Assembly (NCBI GenBank): GCA_030649335.1
Contig: JAUSLL010000089.1
Coordinates: 16,576-80,575 of the forward strand
Source: Parvibaculum sp.
GTDB lineage: Bacteria; Pseudomonadota; Alphaproteobacteria; Parvibaculales; Parvibaculaceae
Direction of reading: 5' to 3'
DNA length: 64,000 nt
Every line of letters begins with the position of its first letter. The stretch's first letter is position 1. Below, one piece after another: positions 8,691-18,962 of this stretch. The notes under the pieces are model-generated. The model saw nothing but the letters and a program-made list of their open reading frames with translations. It was not told the DNA's origin and did no database searches. A program made the translations under genes and the position numbers.

Positions 8691-10265
8691 TTAGCTGCGA
8701 TAGTCCGCATTAATTGAAATATAGCCGTGCGTGAGATCGCAGGTCCAAACAGTGGCAGCCCCCGAACCGACGCCGACATCGACTTCGATATTGATGTCGG
8801 AGCCTTTCATGTGGCGGGCGACGGGCGTTTCATCAAATCCGGGCACAGCCTGACCGTCGCGCGCGACATCAACACCGCCGATGCGGATCGAAAGCCGGTC
8901 ACGATCAGCGGCCTCACCCGATTTGCCGACCGCCATGACGATGCGGCCCCAATTGGCGTCCTCACCCGCAATCGCGGTTTTGACGAGCGGCGAATTGGCG
9001 ATGACCAGACCGATGGTGCGCGCCGCCTTGACGCTCTCGGCACCCGACACAGCAACAGAAATAAATTTCGTCGCACCTTCACCGTCGCGCACGACCTGAT
9101 GCGCAAGATCAAGGAGCAGCTCATCAAGCGCGGCTCGGAAAGCGGCCAAACGCGGATCGACAACCGAGGTGAGCGAGGTTTTACCACGCATGGCTGTGCC
9201 GGTGGCAAAGAGCATCAGCGTGTCCGACGTTGATGTATCGCTATCCACTGTCGTCGCGTTGAAGCTCTTATCCGCGCCGCTGGCGATCAATGATTGCAGG
9301 AGCGGCGCAGCAATGGCGGCATCCGTCACGACAAAGGCGAGCATGGTGGCAAGGTCCGGCGCGATCATGCCTGAGCCTTTGGCTATACCGTTGATCGTGA
9401 CTTTGACGCCGTCGATTTCAACAGAACGCGTCGCGAGCTTGCGATAAGTGTCCGTCGTCATGATGGCGCGGGCAGCCTTGTCCCAATTGTCTTCATCCGC
9501 TTCAAACAGTGCCGTGCCGATACCATCGATAACAGGGCGCGGGTCGAGCGGCTGGCCGATGACGCCTGTGGAGGCGACAAAGACTTCGCTGGTGCGGGCA
9601 CCTGCGGCACGCGCTGCGGCTTCAACAGTTGCCTCAACGGTTGCCACACCTGCCTTGCCGGTGAAGGCATTGGAATTGCCGGAATTGACGACAACGATGC
9701 GGCCCGAACCTGATTTCACATTGGCGCGGCACAGATCAACCGGCGCAGAGGCCGTCTTTGATGTGGTGAAGACACCTGCCGCCGTTGTGCCTTCGGGCAG
9801 ACGGATGACGAGCACGTCATCGCGGCCTTTATATTTGATGCCGGTCGCTGCTGTACCTAGATCGACACCCTGAAGACCCGGCAATTTAGCAAATTTCTTC
9901 GGTGCCAGAGGCGAGACAGCGCTTGCCACTTTTTTAGCTTTGGCAGGCTTTTTCGCAGGTTTCTTGGCTGCCGGTTTTTTGACTACGAGCTTTTTCGCCG
10001 CCGGTTTCTTCGCCGGAGCTTTTTTAGACACGGCCTTTTTTGCGGCGGGCGTCTTGGCGACCGTCTTCTTCTTCGCCGCCGCTTTTTTCACAACCGCCTT
10101 TTTAGCCGGTGCCTTCTTTGCAACAGATTTTTTGGTGGCGGACTTTTTCGCGGCAGGCTTCTTGGCAGAAGCCTTTTTAGCCGCGGCCTTCTTCGCAGCC
10201 GGTTTCTTTGCAGCCAATTTTTTGGCGGGCGCTTTTTTGGCGGTGGCTTTTTTCTTGGACTTCAC
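8691..10265 (-). CDS. argJ: Bifunctional ArgJ with a Lys/Ala-rich N-terminal tail
   Basis: Transfers acetyl from acetylornithine to glutamate (and from acetyl-CoA in bifunctional forms), feeding the arginine cycle. The enzyme part begins near [13 protein letters not shown] and includes the self-cleavage site [13 protein letters not shown], where Thr307 becomes the nucleophile of the beta chain. Ahead of it are about 117 residues of AKKxAAKK-type repeats, like histone H1 or AlgP tails, absent from ordinary ~405-residue ArgJ. GTG is chosen as start because GGAG lies seven bases before it; a TTG at 10286 would add seven residues. No stop or frameshift separates tail and enzyme. Confidence 0.93.
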   Translation of the reverse strand: MKSKKKATAKKAPAKKLAAKKPAAKKAAAKKASAKKPAAKKSATKKSVAKKAPAKKAVVKKAAAKKKTVAKTPAAKKAVSKKAPAKKPAAKKLVVKKPAAKKPAKKPAKAKKVASAVSPLAPKKFAKLPGLQGVDLGTAATGIKYKGRDDVLVIRLPEGTTAAGVFTTSKTASAPVDLCRANVKSGSGRIVVVNSGNSNAFTGKAGVATVEATVEAAARAAGARTSEVFVASTGVIGQPLDPRPVIDGIGTALFEADEDNWDKAARAIMTTDTYRKLATRSVEIDGVKVTINGIAKGSGMIAPDLATMLAFVVTDAAIAAPLLQSLIASGADKSFNATTVDSDTSTSDTLMLFATGTAMRGKTSLTSVVDPRLAAFRAALDELLLDLAHQVVRDGEGATKFISVAVSGAESVKAARTIGLVIANSPLVKTAIAGEDANWGRIVMAVGKSGEAADRDRLSIRIGGVDVARDGQAVPGFDETPVARHMKGSDINIEVDVGVGSGAATVWTCDLTHGYISINADYRS

Positions 10266-10298
10266 GGTGGCGCTCCGACTGGGCAAAAGGGAGGTGCG

Positions 10299-11156
10299 TT
10301 ACGGCGCGGGCGTCATCTGTGACGCAGGTGCCTTGGCTGCTCCGACAATTTCGACTTTTGCCGCTTTACGCAAGTCTTCCATCACCTTATTGCTCTGCTC
10401 GCGCACCAGCGAGCGCATGATCTCGTCCTGCGCTTCTTCAAATGTGGGCTTGGGCGCTTTGCGCGTGTCGATGAGTTTAATCACATGCCAGCCGAATTGC
10501 GTCTCGACGGGTGCTGAGACCTCGCCCTTCTTCATGGCGAAAACGGCATTTGCAAATTCCGGCACCATATCGGCTTTCTTGAACCAGCCGAGATCGCCGC
10601 CATCGGCCGCGCTTGAATCCTTCGATGCTTTTTTGGCAGCCGCTTCGAAGCTCTCGCCGCCCTTGATGCTGTCGATGGCTTTTTGCGCCTCGGCCTTGGA
10701 CGTCACAAGAATATGGGCGGCATGGGCTTCTGTCTCGGATTCGGCCTTGGCGATATTGGCGTCGTAATAGGCTTTGACCTTGGCTTCCGACACTTTGTCG
10801 CGCATCAGCTGGACCCAATAGACGTCACGTAGCACTTTTTCGTCGAAATAGGCCTCGCGCGCCTTCACCATCGGATCATCCTGCATCTTCTTGGCGCGCG
10901 CGGCGTCGGCCACAATGCGCCGGTCGATCAGCATGGAGAGAAGATACTGGAACCGCTGCTGCTCGGGCAGTTGCGCCAACGCCTGACCCATTTCCTCATC
11001 CGCCAGTGCCACATCGGACAATTTGATGGGCTTACCGTTGACATGGGCGATGATCTCGTCAGACCCCGTGTCAGCCGCTGAGGCCGCAAAAACGCCGCCG
11101 GTCGCCAGACCAAACGCAAGAACACCGGAGATGAGGGGACGACGGAGGCAACGCAT
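10299..11156 (-). CDS. Periplasmic parvulin-type peptidyl-prolyl isomerase
   Basis: A 285-residue exported foldase of the PrsA/SurA/PpiD group. A signal peptide (MRCLRRPLISGVLAFGLA, cleaved near ASAAD) precedes an N-terminal helical chaperone domain. The rotamase domain spans about residues 135-240, with AHAAHILV, DGGDLGWF and TQFGWHVIKL. An upstream in-frame extension to 11324 would lack the signal peptide and is rejected. The gene lies directly upstream of argJ and is divergent from secA, matching an exported-protein folding role. Confidence 0.93.
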   Translation of the reverse strand: MRCLRRPLISGVLAFGLATGGVFAASAADTGSDEIIAHVNGKPIKLSDVALADEEMGQALAQLPEQQRFQYLLSMLIDRRIVADAARAKKMQDDPMVKAREAYFDEKVLRDVYWVQLMRDKVSEAKVKAYYDANIAKAESETEAHAAHILVTSKAEAQKAIDSIKGGESFEAAAKKASKDSSAADGGDLGWFKKADMVPEFANAVFAMKKGEVSAPVETQFGWHVIKLIDTRKAPKPTFEEAQDEIMRSLVREQSNKVMEDLRKAAKVEIVGAAKAPASQMTPAP

Positions 11157-11620
11157 GATGAAGTTCCTGAAGACCGATCCTGAGCCCCCTGATCCGGGTC
11201 CAATAATCGGGGTAAATAAAGCCGCGCCGGACGAGGCTCCGAGCCTCCCGCACACGGGCGTGCCTATGGCACATTTTTGCCCATGATGACGCGCACGCCG
11301 CGCCCGCACAAGGCAGCGGAACATTAATAAACCGAGAGACTTGCGGCCATTTTGTGGCAGCGGACGAACCCCTGCGGCATGGCCGCCGGACGGGCCCGCC
11401 TGGCCCTCGCGAGAGGGCCAGTTTCATTGACAACATCGCCCCTGCTGCTTACATGTCAGCTGTCTTTTTTCCCGCTACGGCCACCAGGGCCTTGAGGGCT
11501 TTTTGGCCGCCCCTGAACCGCTATTCAGGGTGCGCGCGGCGAGATGCCCCGATGGCGCGCCCGCCCGACAAGCTCTCACAGCACAAAGTCTATGCGGAAC
11601 GCATTGAGGAAACAGAATTC

Positions 11621-14344
11621 ATGGCTAGCTTCGGCGCTCTCGCCAAGCGGTTGTTCGGCAGCGCCAACGACCGCAAGCTCAAAGCTTACACAACGCGGGT
11701 CAACGAGATCAACGCGTTCGAACCGGCCATTTCAGCCCTCAGCGACGACGATCTGAAAGCCAAGACCGCCGAATTCCGCGCCCGCCTTGAAGCCGGCGCG
11801 ACGCTCGACGATCTTCAGGCCGAAGCCTTTGCCACGGTGCGCGAAGCCGCCCAACGTGCGCTCGGTCAACGCCACTATGACACCCAGCTCATGGGCGGCA
11901 TGGTGCTGCATGACGGCAAGATCGCCGAAATGAAAACCGGTGAAGGTAAAACACTTGTTGCCACCCTCGCCTGCTATCTGAACGCGCTGCCCGGCAAAGG
12001 CGTCCATGTCGTCACCGTCAACGACTACCTTGCCAAACGCGACAGCGAATGGATGGCGCAGGTCTACAACTTCCTCGGCATGACCACCGGCGTCATTCTG
12101 CACGGGCTGGACGACAACGAACGCCGCGACGCCTATGCCGCCGACATCACCTACGGCACCAACAACGAATACGGCTTCGACTATCTGCGCGACAACATGA
12201 AATATCAGGTCGCCGCCATGGTGCAGCGCCGCCACGCCTATGCGATCGTCGACGAAGTGGACTCGATCCTCGTTGACGAAGCCCGCACGCCGCTCATCAT
12301 TTCCGGCCCGCTCGACGACAAGTCGGAACTCTACATCTCCATCGACGACATCATCCCGATGATTGCCGACGAAGACTTCGAACTCGATGAAAAACAGCGC
12401 ACCGTCAACCTGACGGAAGACGGCAACGAGAAGATCGAGGCGATCCTCGCCGAACGCAGCATTCTCAAAGAAGGTTCGCTCTACGACATCGAGAACATCA
12501 CCATTGTCCACCATGTGCAGAACGCGCTGAAGGCGCACAAGCTGTTCCAGAAGGACAAGGACTATATCGTCAAGGGCGACAAGCTCATGATCATTGACGA
12601 GTTCACCGGCCGCATGATGGAAGGCCGCCGCTATTCAGACGGTTTGCATCAGGCGCTCGAAGCCAAGGAACGCGTGACGATCCAGCCGGAAAACCAGACG
12701 CTGGCCTCGATCACCTTCCAGAATTATTTCCGCATGTACGAAAAGCTTTCCGGCATGACGGGCACGGCGCTGACCGAAGCCGACGAATTCATGGACATCT
12801 ATGGCCTTGAAGTGATCGAAGTGCCGACCAACCGGCCTATTGCGCGTATTGACGAGGACGACGAAGTCTATCGTTCGGCCCGCGAAAAATATGAAGCCAT
12901 CGTGCTTGAACTTGACGATTGCGTGAAGCGCGGCCAGCCCGTGCTCGTCGGCACCGTGTCGATTGAGAAATCCGAAACGCTGTCTGAATTCCTCAAGAAG
13001 AAAAAGATCAAGCACAACGTCCTGAACGCGCGCTATCACGAGCAAGAAGCTTACATTGTGGCGCAGGCCGGTGTGCCCGGCTCGATCACCATCGCCACCA
13101 ACATGGCCGGTCGCGGCACCGACATTCAGCTCGGCGGCAACCTTGAAATGCGCGTCGCCGACGAGACAGCGGGCATCGAGGACGAGCGCAAGCGCGAACG
13201 CAAGATCGAAGAGATCAAAGCCGACATCGCTGCCAAGAAGGAAGCCGCCAAAGACGCGGGCGGCCTCTACATCATCGGCACCGAACGCCACGAAAGCCGC
13301 CGCATCGACAACCAGCTGCGCGGCCGCTCAGGCCGTCAGGGCGATCCGGGACGTTCCAAGTTTTTCCTCTCGCTTGACGACGACCTGATGCGCATTTTCG
13401 GCACCGACCGCATGGAAGGCGTGCTGCAGAAGCTCGGCCTTAAAGAAGGCGAAGCGATCATCCATCCCTGGATCAACAAGGCGCTGGAAAAAGCCCAGCA
13501 AAAGGTTGAAGCGCGCAACTTCGACATGCGCAAGAATGTGTTGAAATATGACGACGTGATGAACGATCAGCGTCGCGTGATTTTCGATCAGCGCGTCGAT
13601 CTGATGAACGCCCCCGACGTGGCTGAAACGATCACCGATATGCGCCATCAGGTGATCGACGGGCTTGTGACGACACATATTCCCGCCAAAGCCTATGCCG
13701 AACAATGGGACGCCGAAGGCCTCAAAGAAGCGATCACACTGACGCTCGGTCTTGATCTGCCGATCGCCGAGTGGGCTGCCGAAGAAGGCATTGCCGATCA
13801 GGAAATGCGCGACCGTCTTTATGACGAGGCCGACCGCGCCATGGCGCAGAAGGTTGCCATGTCCGGCACCGACCTGATGCGTCAGGTGGAAAAAGCCGTG
13901 CTGCTGCAAACGCTCGATCATCACTGGCGCGAACATCTGATGATGCTCGACTATCTGCGTCAGGCCGTTGGCCTGCGCGGCTATGCGCAGCGTGACCCGC
14001 TGAACGAATATAAAGGGGAAGCCTTCGAGCTTTTCGAAAGCCTGCTCAACCGTCTGCGCGAAGACGTGACGCGCCAGATGATGAATGCGCAATTTGTGCA
14101 GGAAGCAGCGCCGCGCATTGAAGACACGCCGCTGCCGCAGATGCGGGCTGAACACATCAACCCGAACACCGGCGAGAATGAGTTCGACGGCGGCAACGAG
14201 GCGGGCAACCGCCCGGCGCGCAATGCACCGCCCGTCGCCGTGAACCCCAATGACCCGACGACATGGGGCAAGGTCGCACGCAACGAAGCCTGCCCTTGCG
14301 GCTCGGGCAAGAAGTTCAAACATTGCCACGGGTCTTTTGCCTGA
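11621..14344 (+). CDS. secA: Preprotein translocase ATPase SecA
   Basis: The motor that pushes unfolded proteins through SecYEG. At 907 residues it matches the family. Visible parts are Walker [30 protein letters not shown], the [10 protein letters not shown] motor motif, [10 protein letters not shown], and the C-terminal zinc motif [15 protein letters not shown] used for SecB and lipid binding. The start [11 protein letters not shown] is preceded by GAGGA with a 10-base gap; the longer frame to 11354 has no family support. A strong terminator follows. Confidence 0.98.
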   Translation: MASFGALAKRLFGSANDRKLKAYTTRVNEINAFEPAISALSDDDLKAKTAEFRARLEAGATLDDLQAEAFATVREAAQRALGQRHYDTQLMGGMVLHDGKIAEMKTGEGKTLVATLACYLNALPGKGVHVVTVNDYLAKRDSEWMAQVYNFLGMTTGVILHGLDDNERRDAYAADITYGTNNEYGFDYLRDNMKYQVAAMVQRRHAYAIVDEVDSILVDEARTPLIISGPLDDKSELYISIDDIIPMIADEDFELDEKQRTVNLTEDGNEKIEAILAERSILKEGSLYDIENITIVHHVQNALKAHKLFQKDKDYIVKGDKLMIIDEFTGRMMEGRRYSDGLHQALEAKERVTIQPENQTLASITFQNYFRMYEKLSGMTGTALTEADEFMDIYGLEVIEVPTNRPIARIDEDDEVYRSAREKYEAIVLELDDCVKRGQPVLVGTVSIEKSETLSEFLKKKKIKHNVLNARYHEQEAYIVAQAGVPGSITIATNMAGRGTDIQLGGNLEMRVADETAGIEDERKRERKIEEIKADIAAKKEAAKDAGGLYIIGTERHESRRIDNQLRGRSGRQGDPGRSKFFLSLDDDLMRIFGTDRMEGVLQKLGLKEGEAIIHPWINKALEKAQQKVEARNFDMRKNVLKYDDVMNDQRRVIFDQRVDLMNAPDVAETITDMRHQVIDGLVTTHIPAKAYAEQWDAEGLKEAITLTLGLDLPIAEWAAEEGIADQEMRDRLYDEADRAMAQKVAMSGTDLMRQVEKAVLLQTLDHHWREHLMMLDYLRQAVGLRGYAQRDPLNEYKGEAFELFESLLNRLREDVTRQMMNAQFVQEAAPRIEDTPLPQMRAEHINPNTGENEFDGGNEAGNRPARNAPPVAVNPNDPTTWGKVARNEACPCGSGKKFKHCHGSFA

Positions 14345-14366
14345 CGGCTTGAAGACGACACATGAA

Positions 14367-14402
14367 AACGCCCGCCTCTCAAAAAAGAGGCGGGCGTTTT
14401 TT
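14367..14402 (+). terminator. Rho-independent terminator of secA
   Basis: A GC-rich inverted repeat with arms AACGCCCGCCTCT and AGAGGCGGGCGTT and an A-rich loop is followed by TTTTTT. It lies 22 bases after the secA stop codon. Confidence 0.9.
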
Positions 14403-14411
14403 GTTTCTATC

Positions 14412-14494
14412 GTCATTGCGAGCAGAGCGAAGCAATCCAGAACGGCATATGCGGAACAACCGGATTGCCGCGTCGCTTCACTCCTCGCAATGAC
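14412..14494. repeat. Palindromic intergenic repeat, MITE/REP-like
   Basis: An imperfect inverted repeat: the left arm starts GTCATTGCGAGCAGAGCGAA and the right arm ends in its near complement, CTCGCAATGAC, separated by about 23 bases. It fits exactly between the secA terminator and the stop codon of the MFS gene. The GTCATTGCGAG...GCAATCC pattern resembles scattered intergenic repeats known from alphaproteobacterial genomes. No second copy is present in this window. Confidence 0.75.
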
Positions 14495-14500
14495 TGGGCT

Positions 14501-15838
14501 TTACTTGTCTCCGCCGACGAGCTTCTTGATGTCAGCTTCGTAGGTCTTGCCGGCCCAATAATAATGAACCGCCGCCCAGACGCCGATGAAGCTTGTGCCG
14601 AAGAGCGCCCAGCGCAGGCTCTCGACGCCATAGGTCGGCGTGAGCCAATCGGAAATCAAGCCGACGGTGAGCGGGCCAAAGCCAAGCGCGATGAAATTCA
14701 GCACAAAGAGCATGACGGCAGAGGCCAGCGCGCGCATGTGAATGGGCGTGAGGCTCTGGATCATGGCAAAGCTCGGCCCGAGGTAGAAGGCACCGAGAAG
14801 CGACGACATGATATAGACCGGGATCATGATAGTGAGATCGGATGACATATAAAAGACGATGAAAAGCGGCATGCCGAGAATTTTGGCCACCGCAATGATC
14901 CAGGCGTTCCAGCGCATATCTGTGCGCGATAGGCGGTCGGCCAGATAGCCGCCGATGAGGGCGCCAAGCCCGCCGATGAAACCTGCCGTGAGGCCGAAGA
15001 TCAAACCGATCTTGGTCATGTCGAGGCCGAGCGAACGGGAAAAGAAAGACGGCCCGAAAATCAACCCGCCATAACCTACGAAGGACACAAGCGTGAGGCC
15101 AATGATGATGTGGCGGGCCGACCGCGTGGACCAGAGATGCACGAACACATGCCAGAGCGCCATCACATAGGACCCGAGCGACGCCTTGCTCTTATGGGCT
15201 TCTGCCTGCGCCAACCCGTCGGTGACACCGCGCACCGGCTCGTCCATCGTGTAACGAACAAGCAAAGCGATTAGCAGACCCGGCAGACCGACGACAAAGA
15301 AAGTGGCGCGCCAGCCATAGTTCTGGACGACATAGCCACCCACCACGAGACCGATCATGGCACCGAAATAAACGCCGATCGCATAGACCGACATGGCAGT
15401 GGAGCGCTGCTCTTTGGGATAGAGATCCGCGATCATCGAATGGGAGGGCGGGCTAGAGCCGGCCTCACCGATACCGACGCCGATGCGCGCCAAAAGAAGA
15501 TGCGAGAAGCTGCCCGCGAGTCCGCAGGCCGCCGTCATGCCCGACCAGACCGTGACGGCCAACGCCACGATGTTACGGCGGTTGCCACGGTCGGCCCACA
15601 TGGCAATCGGCACGCCGAGCGTTGCGTAAAACAACGCAAAGACAAAGCCGCCCATGAGGCCAAGCAATGTGTCGCTGACGTCGAACGCCTGTTTGATCGA
15701 AGGCATCAGAATATTGACGATGCCGCGATCCACATGGCTCGATGTATAGGCGAGCGTCAGAATAATAAGGGCGTAGTGTTTCTTGAAGCCTGTGGCTTGC
15801 ACAGGCGCACCTGCCCCGCCGACAACATTGTCGCTCAT
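14501..15838 (-). CDS. MFS transporter, spinster-like
   Basis: A 445-residue inner-membrane permease with about 12 predicted helices. MFS motif A appears as MWADRGNRRN after helix 2, and RIGVGIGEAGSSPPSHSMI is typical of the spinster-like branch often annotated in aromatic or lipid catabolic contexts. MSDNVVG is chosen as start because GGGGAGG lies just before it. It is divergent from the two epoxide hydrolases across 171 bases, which suggests, without proving, a shared substrate. Substrate and direction are not determinable from sequence. Confidence 0.9.
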   Translation of the reverse strand: MSDNVVGGAGAPVQATGFKKHYALIILTLAYTSSHVDRGIVNILMPSIKQAFDVSDTLLGLMGGFVFALFYATLGVPIAMWADRGNRRNIVALAVTVWSGMTAACGLAGSFSHLLLARIGVGIGEAGSSPPSHSMIADLYPKEQRSTAMSVYAIGVYFGAMIGLVVGGYVVQNYGWRATFFVVGLPGLLIALLVRYTMDEPVRGVTDGLAQAEAHKSKASLGSYVMALWHVFVHLWSTRSARHIIIGLTLVSFVGYGGLIFGPSFFSRSLGLDMTKIGLIFGLTAGFIGGLGALIGGYLADRLSRTDMRWNAWIIAVAKILGMPLFIVFYMSSDLTIMIPVYIMSSLLGAFYLGPSFAMIQSLTPIHMRALASAVMLFVLNFIALGFGPLTVGLISDWLTPTYGVESLRWALFGTSFIGVWAAVHYYWAGKTYEADIKKLVGGDK

Positions 15839-16009
15839 GTATCCTCCCCGAAGTGTCTTTTCATTTTTATTTTCACACACCTTAGAGAGCCAGCGCCCCT
15901 GCGGCAATGATAAGCGGCGGGGATAAGCGGCGGGCGATGGCCATTGCAGGGCGCGGGGCGACTGGCATAATGCCGCTCAACCAGAACAAGCTTCCCCGGA
16001 GGAACCCCC

Positions 16010-17203
16010 ATGTCCGTATCCGCGCCCGTCCCTTTCAAGATCGACATCCCGCAAATCACGCTTGATGTGATCGCCACCAAGGTTGCGGCTTATGAATGGC
16101 ACGAGATGCCGGAGATTGCCGAAGGCGGCAACCGCTGGGCCTATGGCACCGACATGGTTTATATGCGTGAACTTTGCGACTACTGGCTCAAAAGCTACGA
16201 CTGGCGCAAAGCCGAAGAGAAGCTCAACCGCTTTCCGCAATTTAAAGTGACGGTGGATGAACAGGAAATCCACTTCATCCATGTGAAGGGATCGGGCAGC
16301 AACCCCGAGCCGGTGCTGATGACACATGGCTGGCCGGGATCGGTGTTTGAATTTTTCGACGTCATCGAACAGCTCGCGCATCCTGAAAAATTCGGCGGCA
16401 ATGCGGAAGACGGCGTGACACTCGTCCTGCCCTCGCTGCCGGGCTATGCCTTTTCCGGCAAACCCAAAACGCCCATCGGCCCCAAAGGCACCGCAGCCCT
16501 TTGGGACAAGCTGATGCGCGACGTGCTCGGCTATAAAACCTATATCGCGCAAGGCGGCGACTGGGGCTCCGTTGTGACGAGCTTCATCGGCTACAACCAT
16601 TCGACACTCAAAGGCGGCGGCGCGAAAGCGATCCACCTCAATATGTTCGGCCTGCGCCCGCCCGCCTTCCCCGAAACAGAAGAAGAAAAAGCCTGGGCCG
16701 CCACAGCAGGCCTCACGTTTGAACTCGAAGGCGCTTACCTGCGTTTGCAGATGACAAAGCCGCAGACGCTGTCCTACGGCATGATGGACAGCCCCGTGGG
16801 TGCAGCCGCCTGGATCGTGGAAAAATTCCACGCCTGGTCGGACAAGCGCGACGCCAAGGGCAACGAACACATCGAAAACGCTTTCAGCAAGGATCAACTG
16901 CTGACGAGCGTGATGATTTATCTCGTGACGAAAACCTTCAACACGGCCACATGGTTCTATCGCGGCATGTTTGAAGACGGCGGCAACAATATGGCTCCCG
17001 GCACCAGCATCGACATTCCGGTCGGCATTGCCTGCTACCCGAAAGAATTTCTCATCTTCCCGCCGCGCAGCCTGATGGACAAGGGCTACAACATCATCCA
17101 GTGGAACGAGTTCGACCACGGCGGCCATTTCGCGGCGATGGAAACAAAAGATGTGTTTGCAAAAGACGTCCGCACATTCGTCAAAGCGGTGAAGGCACAA
17201 TGA
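16010..17203 (+). CDS. Epoxide hydrolase, EHN-domain alpha/beta hydrolase (copy 1)
   Basis: A 397-residue member of the microsomal-type epoxide hydrolases. An N-terminal EHN domain (about residues 8-115, including YWLKSYDWRKAEEKLNRFPQ) precedes the alpha/beta hydrolase core. The oxyanion motif is HGWPGS, the nucleophile is Asp184 in GGDWGS, and the catalytic His lies in DHGGHFAAME. The substrate is unknown. The next gene is a homologue that overlaps this stop codon by four bases (ATGA), so the pair is translationally coupled. Confidence 0.93.
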   Translation: MSVSAPVPFKIDIPQITLDVIATKVAAYEWHEMPEIAEGGNRWAYGTDMVYMRELCDYWLKSYDWRKAEEKLNRFPQFKVTVDEQEIHFIHVKGSGSNPEPVLMTHGWPGSVFEFFDVIEQLAHPEKFGGNAEDGVTLVLPSLPGYAFSGKPKTPIGPKGTAALWDKLMRDVLGYKTYIAQGGDWGSVVTSFIGYNHSTLKGGGAKAIHLNMFGLRPPAFPETEEEKAWAATAGLTFELEGAYLRLQMTKPQTLSYGMMDSPVGAAAWIVEKFHAWSDKRDAKGNEHIENAFSKDQLLTSVMIYLVTKTFNTATWFYRGMFEDGGNNMAPGTSIDIPVGIACYPKEFLIFPPRSLMDKGYNIIQWNEFDHGGHFAAMETKDVFAKDVRTFVKAVKAQ

Positions 17204-18399
17204 CCCATCGCATCATTCCCGCCGATCCGTTCACGATCCGTGTTTCGGAAGGTGAGATCGAAGACCTGAAGCTGCGTCTTCAGCGCACCCGCTTTCCCAA
17301 TGAGCCGCAAGGCAATGACCATTGGGACTACGGCACCAACCTTTCCTATATGGAACAACTCGTTGCCACATGGCGCGACGATTTTGATTGGCGGCAGGCT
17401 GAAAAAAACCTCAACCGCTTTCCGCAATATCGCGCGACCCTGACCGATGATGACGGCGAAGATCACGAAATCCACTTCATTTACGAGAAGGGATCGGGCA
17501 GCGATGCCGTGCCGCTGATCCTGACGCATGGCTGGCCCTCGACCTTCCGCGAATTTCTCGATGTTGTGGACCCGCTGGCGCATCCTGAAAAATACGGCAA
17601 GTCCGGACCCGCCTTCGACGTGATCGTACCCTCGCTCGTCGGCTATGGTTTTTCATCCATTCCGCGCGCGCCCATCGGTCCCGCTGCCATTGCCGATCTG
17701 TGGCACCGGCTGATGACGGAGGTACTGGGCTACGACACTTATGTTGCGCAGGCAGGCGACTGGGGCAGTTTCGTCACCTCGCGCCTCGCGCTGCAACATG
17801 CCGACAGTGTGCGCGCCATTCACCTGACCATGCTGCCGCTACGGCCATATCTGAAACATGAAAGCCAACCGCCCGTGAGCGCGGAAGAAGGCGCATGGAT
17901 CAAAGAAATGGGCCAATGGTGGAAACAGGAAGAAGGCTACCGCTCGATCCAATCGACAAAGCCGATGGCGCTGGCCTTCGCTCTGACCGACAGTCCGGCG
18001 GGACTGGCAGGTTGGCTCGCCGATAAATATTACCGGCTCGGCGACACGGACAAGACAACGACCATGGACGGCATGATCGCGCGTTTTCCCTTCGAGACAA
18101 TACTGACGCAGCTTTCGATCTACTGGTTTACGGGCACGATCAACGCCGCCAATACGCTTTACAAGGCAGGACCGGCAGAAGGATCCGCGCTGCTCAAAGC
18201 AGGCGAGAAAGTAACCGTGCCTGTCGCCTATTCTGAATATCCGATGGACACATTGCCGATCACGCCACGCTCATGGGCGGAACGCGGCTACAACATCAAA
18301 CGCTGGCGCGTGATGGACAAGGGCGGCCATTTCGCCGCGATGGAAGAACCGGAAATTTTTGCAGATGATGTGCGGGACGCTTTCGCCGAAATGCTCTAG
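17200..18399 (+). CDS. Epoxide hydrolase, EHN-domain alpha/beta hydrolase (copy 2)
   Basis: A 399-residue paralogue of the preceding gene with the same order of EHN domain and hydrolase core. Features are WRDDFDWRQAEKNLNRFPQY, HGWPST, the nucleophile Asp187 in AGDWGSF, and KGGHFAAMEEPEIF. The two copies have diverged clearly, so they likely differ in substrate. The start is set by the ATGA overlap; a longer frame beginning inside copy 1 has no family support. The end overlaps the stop of the convergent PAS gene by four bases. Confidence 0.93.
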   Translation: MTHRIIPADPFTIRVSEGEIEDLKLRLQRTRFPNEPQGNDHWDYGTNLSYMEQLVATWRDDFDWRQAEKNLNRFPQYRATLTDDDGEDHEIHFIYEKGSGSDAVPLILTHGWPSTFREFLDVVDPLAHPEKYGKSGPAFDVIVPSLVGYGFSSIPRAPIGPAAIADLWHRLMTEVLGYDTYVAQAGDWGSFVTSRLALQHADSVRAIHLTMLPLRPYLKHESQPPVSAEEGAWIKEMGQWWKQEEGYRSIQSTKPMALAFALTDSPAGLAGWLADKYYRLGDTDKTTTMDGMIARFPFETILTQLSIYWFTGTINAANTLYKAGPAEGSALLKAGEKVTVPVAYSEYPMDTLPITPRSWAERGYNIKRWRVMDKGGHFAAMEEPEIFADDVRDAFAEML

Positions 18400-18926
18400 G
18401 CGGGAATGCCCGCGCCAATATCGATCCAGCGCACATCCTCAAAACTCTGCACTTCGCGATAATCGCGCCCGTCAAAGCTGACGGATTCGGTGGGGCCGAA
18501 ATAAGAGAGGATGAGCGGGTGACCGGACAGCCGGTGGGTCATCGGCAGGAACAAGACCTCGACACGCGACAGAATGCCGGAGGCTTCATGCGTGTGCAAA
18601 ACGGATTGCCGTCCGCAAGGATGATTGACCTGATGGTTGAGCATTTCGAGATAGGGCAGTCGCGCGGCAGGCGCGATGGAATCAAGATAATTTTTGCCCG
18701 TCGGGTCGGTGCCCATGCGTGCGACAAGATCGGTGCCGATCAGGCGCATCTCGACACGATCAGGCGGCACGACTTCAAGAATTGTAACCGACGGCATCAG
18801 ACGGTGAATGGCAGGCGGATTGAATGTGCCGCGGTCGGGCACGAGGCCGACCTTAGGAAGCCCGTTCCAATATTCAAAAAATTGCCGCGCACCAGCCGAT
18901 TGCAAGATTTCGGAAACAGGCGACAT
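18396..18926 (-). CDS. PAS_5-family single-domain protein
   Basis: A 176-residue protein with one PAS domain of the PAS_5 (PF07310) type. FFEYWNGLPKVGLVPDRGTF, LMPSVTILEVV and RLIGTDLVARMGTDPTGKNYLD are the typical blocks. No output domain is attached, so it is probably a sensor partner or ligand-binding protein; the function of this family is not established. A second member lies near the right end of the window with the same layout. It is convergent with the epoxide hydrolases. Confidence 0.85.
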   Translation of the reverse strand: MSPVSEILQSAGARQFFEYWNGLPKVGLVPDRGTFNPPAIHRLMPSVTILEVVPPDRVEMRLIGTDLVARMGTDPTGKNYLDSIAPAARLPYLEMLNHQVNHPCGRQSVLHTHEASGILSRVEVLFLPMTHRLSGHPLILSYFGPTESVSFDGRDYREVQSFEDVRWIDIGAGIPA

Positions 18927-18962
18927 GTCTGACCAACCCTAGAAACGTTACGCTGTTTCCGG

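Noticed and set aside
9903..10265. Regularly repeated short units resembling a repeat array
   Set aside because: The periodicity comes from AKK-type codons in the ArgJ tail; units are not identical and there are no unique spacers, so it is not CRISPR.
13328..14416. A 362-codon open frame opposite the secA 3' end
   Set aside because: It is antisense to highly conserved secA sequence, with His/Phe-rich composition typical of reverse-frame translation.
15977..17200. A 407-codon open frame opposite the first epoxide hydrolase
   Set aside because: The hydrolase on the other strand has a complete catalytic set; this frame has none.
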